Source of the DNA: Phoronis australis
Lineage: Eukaryota > Phoronida > Phoronidae
NCBI GenBank assembly: GCA_002633005.1
Contig: NMRA01000225.1
Location: forward strand, 1-64,000
Direction: 5' to 3'
Length of the DNA stretch: 64,000 nucleotides
In this document: piece by piece, positions 20,901 through 32,900 of the stretch
Layout of the letters: every line of letters starts with the position of its first letter
How positions within the stretch are numbered: position 1 is the first letter of the stretch
Made by a program: the position numbers and the translations under genes
Notes under the pieces: generated by a model
What the model was told of the DNA's origin: nothing
The model's input: the letters and a program-made list of their open reading frames with translations, nothing else
Databases searched by the model: none

Positions 20901-23900
20901 ATGTTGTTAGAATGAGTAAATCTTTTGCAACGATTAGCTTTAGAATAAGATAATATTAAGTGCAATTAGAAGTAACTTTTTGTGAAATTTCAAATTCACA
21001 AAGTGAATCCATTTGTAGAGAATTGATGCAGAAAGGCATCTTTTCTCTAAAAATGTCAGAAAAGTCTGCCTTCGGAGTGGGACATCCCGTCTACCACTTC
21101 CGTGGGAGTAACGAATGTCTGTTTCTGTGCTATTGTCGATGACAAAATTTATTCAGTATGACACAGAGGAATCAGCTTTGCTGGGTGATTGTTCTGAAAC
21201 CCCGTCGACCCCCACACCCCTCGACATCCTCGACCCACAACGCCCTCGACCCACGACCCTCGATCCACAACCCCGTCGACTCAGTCTACACAAACTCGAT
21301 TCGATCCAAACAGAACAAGCGCTGATTTGTAGGACCAATGAGTTGGGCCGTGAGCTCGGCTGGCTTTTCCCTGTTTTTGCAATTAAGGCAGTGGATTCGG
21401 CAAGTTTGAAGGCCAAAAATAGAGAAAAAAACAACGCGACCAAATAAGTCAAAGACTTACCAAATTTACAAATGTCGTTCCCGACAGAGTGCAACCGTCT
21501 CGTCTGCTCTTCAGTGAATTGCAGAGTGCGAGGACCCAACAAAACTGTAATTTCACCTGTAAATACAGTTTGAAAAAACAAACTGTTAACTAAAAAGTGT
21601 TTCAACGTTATGCGGAGTACATATATATTGTAAACGAGTATACAATACAAAGCAAATAATAAAAATATGAAATTATGTACATTAACGTTAACGTACACTC
21701 TCCCTAAGTTTATTAGAACTGCGCCGTTGATAGCCGCTATGGAACTATTATATTACCGTTACAACGATAGAGGGCTCGCACTGTGCTATTCAAGACCACC
21801 GGCGCTCTCACGCCACTTTCTGTTTTCAAACACAAGACTTCAGTCAAAGCAGGCTTGCTTGTATGTTTGTCTTATGAGAAAGTCGCCCAGCGACGTAGTA
21901 AGAATATGAAATATGTAAAAAGCGCACAGATACCTCTATTGCTCCAGCTCGTGGGTCGAGGGGTCTTGGGTCATGGGTCGTGGATAGAGGGGGTTGTGGG
22001 AGCCATGGATCGAGGGGGTTTCAGCGCAATTCTTTGCTGGACCAATTCATATCACTGTCTCGCACCAGTCTAATTGTTTTACCAAACCTACTTGTGACGG
22101 TTGGGGGAATGTGTTGGCTATTGCCCTGATGGCAGTATGCAACAACAAATTTTCCTTCCTACAGATTCAAAAGAATGGAGGCTGCAATAAGGTGGGGTTG
22201 TAAAATTAACAAATAACACTCTAACTACTCAAAATAAACAAAAAATATGATGTATGCATGACACTAAAAAGTGCAACACAAAAACAATTAGTTTAAAAAA
22301 GGTACATAATGTAAGTATTTATATAAAATAATCAATTAATTATATAAACAAAGAAACAAGAACGAGACAAGACCACAGGGTAGGTGGTTGATATATGTAT
22401 TATTGGGGATTGCCGATAGTGTGATTCATTGGAAATATAAATTTAAAAGCCTTTTTCATCGCGTACAAATTCACATAATGATAAATGTCTACCTGTGGTG
22501 TTGAAGTTTGAAGGAGATTGTTTTTCGTAAGTTACTTGGTTGGCTGTTCCATTGGCTGACCCCTGGCGGTGTCATAAAAGAAGAACTGGGGCCCGTTCCA
22601 AGAAACTGACTTTTAAAAAAGTCTAAGATTTGTCTTCCAAACTTTGAAATTTCCATATCTGGTAAGACAGTCAATATTAAGACAAAGCATCTTTCAAAAA
22701 CGTAAGTCAAACTGAAAATCTCTTTTCTTTCCTGAAACGGTTTTGAAACATGTATGAAATTTATATCCAAATTTACTAAAATTTAAGATTTGTCTTTGCT
22801 AAGTGACTTTTGCTGGAACGGGCCCCTGCCCACCAACTTGCGTGAGGGCAAGTTTCCATAAAGCAGTCTCCGGTGCATTGGAACTTGCAAGCTAATTCCA
22901 CATCTCTGTGATTGCTTGGCCAAATTAGTTAGAAACGCATCACATAGTGACGATGTGAATATGAAGTGGGTTGAAAATTGCCAAATGTTACCAAGAACGA
23001 GTTTTGTGGCAAACATGACCCACCGCAAGTAACTGAACCGTGTCCTTGCTGTAAGTATCGTGACGTGGTGCTGAGGATGAACAACGCATGATGGGCTTTG
23101 TGAGCCTGCGAGGATCAGTGAAAAGGACACCTATTTGCAGAAATGTTTGTTTTCACATTTACAAATTGTCAATGAATACAACTGCTCCTTGTTTGGCATA
23201 GATTACGATAAAAATAGCATTGTCATTTAGTTCCTGCTATTCATTGGCATAGTTAGGATCATGCAAAAACATCTTTAACAAAGTGATTATTACAAAACAT
23301 TAAAAGTGGGCCCTGACGTATTTTTTCTAAGAAATTCCTATGTCCAGCAATATGATACCCACCCCCAGCCTGCTAGTTACTTTTAAGTTTGATATTAAAA
23401 TATTTGACTGGATGGTTTCAACTTACTCTGAGACTGTTGCTTTGACTGCACAGTACACAACCTTGTGTTGCAGATAAAAGAAACAATTTTCCAAATTTGC
23501 TCTCTATTATTTTCAAGGTTCTCTATTCTAACGTGAATGCCCACAGTTTTTCAAAACATTGAAGGATGGCAGCTGTTGTATACAAGTTGAAACCGATAAA
23601 CACGTCAATATTTTGTGGTACTGATTGTGAAAAAAAAATGAAAAATAAAATTTCATTATAAGTCTGAAATATTGTGTCCTAAATTGGTGAAATGTTACCG
23701 TAGTTGAAATACGGTTGGTTGTCAGTAGATCGACTAAGCTGTCGGGGATTGTCACAACTGCTTATAGAGACAGATATCACTTTTGTTTCTCATTTAGCTG
23801 GTGCCCGCGGTAGAATTGTGATCTTTGATTGTTAACCAGGGTACGTTTCTTTAATCCTTTAATACCTTGCTTTCAGAGCCCCCTGTCATCAATCTAATCG

Positions 23901-26900
23901 AACCTAGTAAGTGTGGACAATTTGGTGGAACCAAGATGACGATTACTGGCAAGAACTTCGACAGCCCAAATCCTGGTCGCAATGAAATCACATTGTTTTC
24001 AGACAAGTTGGAGTTCCCATGTGAATACCAAGCTGAGGGATCCACTTCGGAAAAGCTCATGTGCTACACTGTGTAAGTTGCTCAGGTATTTCGTTTCCAC
24101 TGTTACCATAATTTGCCATCAACGAAAGCAGTTTTGGAAATTGTTGAACCCTTATTAGGAATAGATGCTGTCACATTTTACCCTGTGAATGCTAATAGTT
24201 TTCGGGCGATGACATACAGAAAACTGGTTCGAGTTAATCACTAACAAACTGGAATCTTCTAGAATGTTATCTTGTATTCTATTGGCTGCAGTTCGGGAGC
24301 AAGTTTTCCGATATGCAAAATTGGTTGAATACACGACACTTGTCGTTATTAATAATTTGCATTCCATTCTGTTCGTATCCTCCGAAAAAAGTTTGACACT
24401 CAACAGAACATAAGTAAAGCAAATGACCAAGAAACATGATTAAAAGACACGCAATATTTCGAAACATACTTGTTTCATTCTCACGTCAAAATAAAATGAC
24501 GCAGTAATACCACCACAGAGCAATAGTTAGACACACACACAGTGGGACACGGTAGGTGTGAAGTACTGCAAAGAACGGCAAATAAAGCGGGTAATATGAT
24601 GTCACCCAAACAAGTGTAACGTGCGACGCTACCGTGTTTGCTGCTCATTCGAAACAAGGTTCTCAAATGACGCAAGTTACACTTGTTTGCGTTTTTAATA
24701 TCTGTTAATAGGACCAAACCGGGTTTGGTACACCTTTAAATGTGCCTGGATAAATAGGTGCACCTCGTTTTTCCATAAATTTCTCGATGCTGTTGTATAA
24801 TTCAAATTCCAATATTGCAGACCCATGCCGCTAGACGAGTACTTCGCCCGAGTGCGAGTGCAACCTGGTGAAGTCGGTGAAAATGTCACAACGTGTGAAG
24901 AGTCCTATTGTACAGTTACAGTAAGTTAACTGTTTGTCATCGTTTAAGACATCTCATGTTGACTGTCAGCAATTATTCATGTGTTTGAAAAATTTTCGAA
25001 TTGGTTGTCTAAAGTTAATGTCTTTAACCAACGTATTAATAATGTCACCTAGGGGCTGCTATCAAAAGTCCTATTATTGGACTGACTGACTCAAGACTCA
25101 ACAGGAATTTTTGAAGATGGCGATATATGTGGCTTCATAATTACTGTGCGTGCCCTATTGGCATGTTTGAGTAGAATTTACCCCATTAAATATTTTCTGA
25201 ATATAGAAATGGTGTTGTTAAAAACGAGATCCCATTTGCACTTAACATCCTTAAGTGACAGTCTCCCCTGTAGATCTAGCATCAGGTGTCAGTTTGTACA
25301 ATTGTCCCAAGCTCGTGGTAGTAGGGAAAGAAAATCATTACGTTAAAGTCTCGCCAATATTGAAACAAAAATAATTGAAAAATTGGTTCTTTTTAATTGT
25401 TTAGAATTTTTTAACATTTGATTGAAAGTCCACAATTTCTCAGAAACGTTGTCGGAAGTTAAGTATGTATTAGGCCTTCGTGTGCAATCAAAAACAGTCC
25501 AAGTAACCAACTTTCGTAGCACAAATTCACAAACTACATTTTGAAACCACTTTCTAGTACACAAAACATTGTCACGCAGTGCCAAATTTCCTCCACGTGA
25601 CCGTTGTTACTTTTTGAGTTACGGCATGCTTAAGGTGACCCCCTACTCAGTGGCGGATCTAGGATATCACAAGGGGGGGCCCAACATTTTGTCCGGCTGG
25701 AAGCATTTGCGCAAACTGAACCACGATTGTAGATGCGCATAGCACCGAATGGGGGGAGGTCGGGAGGGGGGCAAGCCCAGGATTTTTTTCTGTTTTTACC
25801 TCTAAAAATCAAGCATTTTCCTTGATTCCTGAAGTATTATCCAAGAAAAAAAAGGCAAAAAAAAAACACGGAGAACGTGTCAAACAGGAAAAAAATGCAA
25901 GTATCAAAGACTCCAACTCACGACCTAGCGGATAGAGCGCGCGTACGTTACCACTACACCACCACGATTTAACTACAACTCTTATACTAAAAGACTTACT
26001 TGTTTATGGGCCACAGCGTTTGCGCGCGAAACCTACTTCTTTTTGTAATGCTTATTACACGTTTTATATTTTGTGCCATCAATTCTTAACAAATTTGTCG
26101 TATTTGAAATAGTCTTCAAATGCCCAAAAGACCAAATCCCATTTTCGTGTTGGCAATAATGACGGGATTGCTTTGGAAACCGTCTTAAGATAAGGTTTGA
26201 CAAAGAGAGTATTGCGAGTTTCTGAGTGATTCACTAAGGCTTCGATTAAAATTCACATCTTACCAGCAGCTTCTGTTTTTTCATCGCCACTCAGGTTCCA
26301 TTTTCTTTAAAAAATGAAGTAAATTTTCTTCATTGCACAGTGGAGCAGACGACGGAAACGGAGTCGTAGTGCACAGCGCCGTTGCCGGTCGCCTAGGATA
26401 TCGCGGGAGATTCTATACTTAGCCATAGTTCCGTTACGAACGCGCCGTGTTCCGAATTTGACACTTGAAATTGGATTTGAGCCCCCCCTCCAACACCAAA
26501 ACTGCACACATTTAAATCTTTTTTCATCCGTATAATTTTAATTACCGGGGTTAATTAATAAACTCACCATTTCCCTACGCTCTTACTGTTTTATTTTTTT
26601 ATTTTTTCTTCGGCAGCCAAGGGGGGGGGGGGCGGGCCCCCTGGCCCCCCCCCCAAATCCGCCTATGCTACTACCGGCCTTTAAAATAGAAAAGCATTTA
26701 TTTGGTGCTACTTGTCTTTTATAAAAAAATGACGACACAAAATTTTGCTTGTTGGCCATATTGCACCCTAAGCTGGTGAGATTTTACCTCAGTTGGCGTT
26801 ACATTGAAGCTGTACAACACAAAAATACATACAGTAAAGTTCTCTGATAGGCCATCCTCTTGGAGCTGCTACCATGCATGCAGGGTCGATGGTGATCACA

Positions 26901-29900
26901 CGATAAAGAATTAAAGATAAAAATGATAGATCATACACAGAATGACTGCACAACCATGTGCAGCTACACTGACTTGTCTTTTAGCTTACCCCCGTGTCTG
27001 CATTATTTAATGTTTTAAAGGTTCATGACCTAAAAACCAGAGGTTTTTGCCTTCTCTTCATTCTCTCCTGAATCAACGTTCACATTTAGAACAGTCTTAT
27101 TATTATATTAAATTTCAAGCAGAAAGAAAATTTGGTTGATTAGGAGATGCACTAAGATACAACCCTCCACATCGTCAATTGAATCTATTCTGCACTATTT
27201 TAGGTTGATAAGATGAAGACTCCCTACATAAAGTGGATCAAACCTCGGTCAGCCCCACCTGGTGGTAAGAATATTCACCGCGCCTGAAAATCTGTTTCAC
27301 TTGTCTGTCCAGTGATTTGCTTGTCCTTCATCGTATCCACTGAGTTTCTGACTAATTGGAATTTTGGTCAATTTTATTGTCATGTAATTAACTGTCATTT
27401 TCATCTCCCAGCAGTCCCACTTATAATAGGTTGCGGATCCGTTACAAAGTTGTCTCATCTGACGCTTAAAGAACGTGAAGACCACTATTTGTGAATTACA
27501 AAAAAGGACTATTTCCGATATGGTTTTGTATAATAATGAGACTTTCTCCCGTAGTATAGCAATAATAGTTTTTCTTTGGAAGACTGTTACTATAATATAG
27601 GAATTCGCACATATCGAAAAGGCTGTCGGGGGTACGATTTTTGATGACAGTGTACATATGTCTAACAGGGGTTCTCAAAGTTCTTTCAATCAAGAATCAA
27701 GAATAAAGAAGTTTTACGAGTATTTAACGTCGTTCGGAGAACAGATTAACATTAGCCAGTTGGGCTATTTCTACGACATCAAATTTAACAGAAACATGAA
27801 GAAAATAGAACTGAAGCTAAAGGTGGAGAATGACAAAGAGACATAATTGTAAATAAAAGTTAAGTTGTTGTAATCGCTAAACTATAGACTAGGGTCTAAC
27901 GAGCATAAACGATAATTGATTCACGTGTAAATGCTATAATCTAGATAACTCATAAATGAAACGATGATATACGCTAATGACTGCATAACCTGGAGTGTTT
28001 ACAAAGAGAGCTGCATTCATTGCCAGTCCAGGTCCGGATCAGTCCACGGAAAACAGTGAAAGACTGTTGCGCAACATATTCGGTAGACTGCTCCAAACCC
28101 GAACAGCCTAGAAGCAAAAATATTTTTTTACCATATTTGACGGATTCAGCTTGAGGGAAATCTAGTTGCTGTAGCGAAAGAAGTAATTGTTTTCTTGCTT
28201 CTTTAAAAGTCACGGAAAGAAGTGTCTTGGGTAATTCGTCATAACTTATGACTTATTTCTATTGCAATAAGTCGAAGCCTGTGTAGATGAAGGGGTGGTT
28301 TGTTAGCTAATGAGAGTAGATGTTCGTGCGTGCTAACGTCGTCGTTGTAAACAAAACGTTGGGCTCTAAGATTTTCTAGTTTGAGTGTATTTTCTTTCGA
28401 GCAAAAGTGCCTGCATGAGACGGGGCAGTAGTTGAAAATTGAAAGGGTGAAGGAGTGAAAAATGGCAAGTCTATCTACCGTTTATCGTTAAGTGGTGTGT
28501 AATTCTTCTTAGAACGTTTATTTGCTGTGAGGCTCTTTTGTAAATGTCCGAAATATGGAAGTCAAAAGTTAGATCGGTATTAATAGCTATTCCTAGAAGT
28601 TTAATTTTCGGTTCTGGGGTAAAAATTAAACATTTAAGCATTTTTTGAGTTCAAGTTGAAATCATGACCCGTACCTCCGAAATTAACAAAAATATTTTAA
28701 AACGAACAAATTCGGAAAATTTCATGGGGAAACCCCCAAACCCCGTCGGTGAGTGCCGAACATTCGCTTTTAAATCGTCCTACTATTTTCAGAGTATGAG
28801 CTTCGCTTACAGATTCACTATCGGAGATAACCTTTTCCCCTTAACGAAATTTCAGTAAAAGCGAAGTTATGCCTCCGAATGGGCAGCGACTTAAGTTACA
28901 GGCTGAAACTGGGAAAAAATTCGATCTGTCACCCGATCCCCAAATAACACTTTGCTTATCTAAAATATCGGTCTCAAGTCAGAGGATGTTGATGAATATC
29001 GGACAGCTCTACAATCAGAGTCCCAAAATATTCTCAAAGTTCAAATGACAATAAATGAATTGCTTATTGACTTAGGAAGGAGATTAGAGGTTTAAATTCA
29101 CAAAACGACTAGATTGAAAATTAATTTTAAGCAAATCATAAACGAATTCAGCTCATAACTTGGAAAGAATGGTCTTTGCACTTCCTTGTTGTTTTTAGTT
29201 TCCAGTAGTAGGCCTAGCTATTTTCGTTCTTCATTGAAAATTGAATCGTTTGTTTGCCATTCCCGTGAAGACTGATGTATCGACATTCAAAATAAGACAT
29301 AACCATGCAGTAGGTCTGACGCAGTCTCAGAGATCCATGGGAACTGAATTTGAACTACCGACGTCATGCACTGTGTGTACACCACTGGTTTTCGGCAGTG
29401 TCGGGACACCTTTTGAATCATTTTCGAACCCCCAGAAACTGGACAACCCGTTTTTCAACTAAAGGGATGTTGAAACAACCACAAAAGAAGGCACTTTATC
29501 AGTAGGTACCTCGGGACGTCGCCCTTTCAAAAACACTTTCAAAGACTGACCCTAATAGTAATAAAACAACTCAAACTGCGGGATCATGAATCTTGACTAA
29601 CCGCGGAGCCAGCGCAGATGGATCGATAGGTACGAGCTTAGCGGCTTGTATCGAGTCAAGTGGATCATAACTGAGTTGCTCAGCGCCTAACCTGACTCCC
29701 ATGAAACCCCCCGCAGTAGATCTGCCTCGATCTGTTTACACTTTTGAATTAGTTGTTTGTTGAGGCGTTTTTCAAAATGCTATAATTCGGCTCTGGCCTT
29801 AAGTGCGTATTAATACATTATATTCGCTTTTCCACTCATTTAGTTTATTTAGTTGAACAAGGTTAAAATCAGCAAAATTAGCAAAAATGCGTTTAAAAAA

Positions 29901-32900
29901 CATTTGAAAAGATTCTTGTCGATTAATATCACACAATATATCACATTTAGTTGCTTTGTTTTTAAACTATTCCAACCGCGCATTAATTACGGTAGTGACT
30001 TGACAAAAGTTTGTTTTCGTCTTGCAACGTGGTCGGGCATTTCCAAGCATGATGATCTTCGAATAGACGGCTACTTTGGCGGTGTTTAGTGCAGCGAGAA
30101 GGTACAGGCAGTGGTCGAGCTGCCGGCTGGTGGACAGACGTAGTGATGTTCAGTAACACCTGATCGCTACGTTGTCCACTTTCCAGGTCGGCCTGGCGGC
30201 GATCCAGTTTCGTCAGTGTCAATAAATTCATTTCGGTACACCAGTTCTTATGACTACAAGTACAAATCACCTAGACATCTGCAGTTTGCTACAATCAGTT
30301 TCACTAAACCTCTGATGCAATCTACATAAGATGTTGTAAATCATTGCTGTTCATTTTATTGCTCTAAAAAGTCTGTTTGAAAACATTTTTTCTTTTTCAC
30401 TGCATTTTGATTCATCTGTTCGTATATGTTACAGAGACCTTGTTGAAAATTCGAGGTCTTCTATGGACTGATGTCTATGGCAGCAACAACCAGCTGGAAG
30501 ACCTCAGACCACTCAGGGATCACATGGGCGTCCACATTCAGTTTAAGAGGTATTGTATGTGTTCAACCGATCGAGCTAGGATGTGGGTATTTTGGTGTTT
30601 TGGGTTCAAGTCGTCTTAGAGCGGCAAGATCTGCTGCTAGAGATAGTTGCCAGCAGCAGCAGACTATGCAAGGACCTGTCTGGTTTCATTGACAGTTCAT
30701 GGACTCGGTGAAAATTTTGTCTTTTATTGGCAGCACCTGAGTACTTATTGGCTTGGTGGACCGTCTCCACCTGAATGACCCAAGCTGATTATAGCGTAGT
30801 TGAATATTTACAAAGTTAGACAATTTGTCTACTGAGGTGCTAAATCTTGACCATGTAATTTTTTAACTATTGATAAATGCGGAATTGAGTGTTTATAGAA
30901 ACTAATATGATGTGTTTCGAGGTAATAGCCAAGCTATGTATATATGTGCCCAGGATGTACGTGTACAAAAGGACTTCAGTCCCTTTACCAGTGATATTGG
31001 TGAATGAAATCTGACTGTTATGAACAAATACTATTTTATTTTCCAGAGGAGTGGCTGGCTCCCAGGAGTGTAAGATGTAAGTTATTGGTAGCCTATTACA
31101 CATTTTATCTTTCTTAAAGTTCTAGACTGAATCTATGATGAATATGTTCTATTTGGTCAGACGTGAAAATGTGAAATGGCAATGAAATAGTATGAATAGC
31201 ACATTGTGCCTTAATCCCAATAGAGCATAAAAAAGATTTTATACCTCTGGTCTTTCGACTCATTTTATTTCTTGTTAATCTTATTTAATTCTGGAGGTTA
31301 AATGTGCATGTTACATCTTGGAAATCTTTCCTGGCTTAATGTTCTGCTTCAGAAGCAAAGAGATGACGCTTTTATGATATTATAAATTGATAGGCTGCAG
31401 CTAGATAAACTCAGGACTTGATTTTTTTAAAAATAAACATTTAGGATGAGATATTTGTGACTGCATGAAGAAAATTGAAAGTAGAAAAAGTGAAAGTAGT
31501 GGACAATGCAGTGTTCCTCCATGTCAATCAAGCTAGTAATTCCAGCCAGTCCGGTTTTGTGAATATGTAAACACATCAGTAGGCTGACATCTGCAGTCCT
31601 ACAAACATTGGTTCTGAACAAAAGCATCGTTTTACAATGCACTTGGACATCTACAACACTCAGGGACCCAAGGCTTGAGACCTGGACTCGAAATTAAACT
31701 TGAAATTATTTTTGGATATTTTGCATTCTACTTTAATATGAACTCATAAGTATCTGTTATTCTATGCTCGCCTATAACTTAGGACATGAGTTTCTAGTCC
31801 AAGTTCGCTCTTGTGGTGATTCCTAGATTCTAGCTACAAACTCCAAATTTTGAATAAAATATTAAAGTTTCAAGTTCAGACTTGAACTCATATGATTTCA
31901 ATGCCGGGGCCAACAAATGCAAATTAGGGCTAAACATTCATCCTCACAAACCATAATATAATTGAGCACAGAATAATGAACACTGATTTTGAGTTAATCC
32001 TAATGGAGAATAGGAAATTTTAATAATATCAAGTTCGAGTTTGAGTAAAAACATTAGACCATGGGCTTTGCATGATCAAAGATATACAGAGAGCGAAAAA
32101 GAAGAAGTCCATGTCTCTTATAAAAACATGTATGGTAAAAAGTTTCCAGACAGTGAAAAATTAATTATTTTACCCAATGTCGAATCTTGCACGAAATGTC
32201 AGAAATAGCTCTTCGAAATTCAAAAATTCCGACTAACTGACAATGATCATTCATTAAACATTGCGTCAGTGACTGTGTTGGGTAATCTTACATCAATGGC
32301 ATGCTCTGTCTCACCAATTTAGTACAAGTGAAATTTTATTTTCTCTTATTTTTCAGAAGATTTGTAGTGTCAAATTAGTGCTTTACCAAGTTGAAGCTCT
32401 GTATCGTAGCAGCTATCAGAAAGTATTTTGAAAAATTGTGGCATTCACCACAAAGTTAGAAGACCTAGAAAAACAGGGTAATTTTGGCAATTATTGTGTG
32501 ACATCACGATCAGCTTCTGAAAATATGATGCACATCTTAAAGTTTCAATCTTCAATGCTTTATTCGACAGTCAGAAAGAGTTGTTGACACTGGACAAGAA
32601 TCTTGACTGGGGCTATGCATATTGTAAAGTCCAAGGGAATGAAATTGGTCAGTATTCTTGCAGGATGTTAAAATATTGTTGCAATAACAGTTTCTCTTGA
32701 ATTTGCATTTCAGAAGAAGCTTCATAGATTATGTTTGTTGTGACAAGAATAAAGTGTTGAATTCTACATATATTTCTTCCCAGTCTTGCTTTAATTCTTA
32801 TATTTTTTCAACGCTCTGTGTCCGACACGCGAGTTTTTCAACAAAAATAGACATTAACGAAGTTCTTTTTAATAATTTATAAATGAAAATAACATGTTTT

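Noticed and set aside
21153-21698. 181-codon minus-strand open frame
   Set aside because: Its length comes from the CCTCGACCCAC repeat arm; composition is low-complexity and no homology is apparent.
27658-27846. 62-codon ORF followed by an AATAAA
   Set aside because: It lies in an intron among LINE relics, has no recognisable domain, and the A-rich composition makes chance likely.
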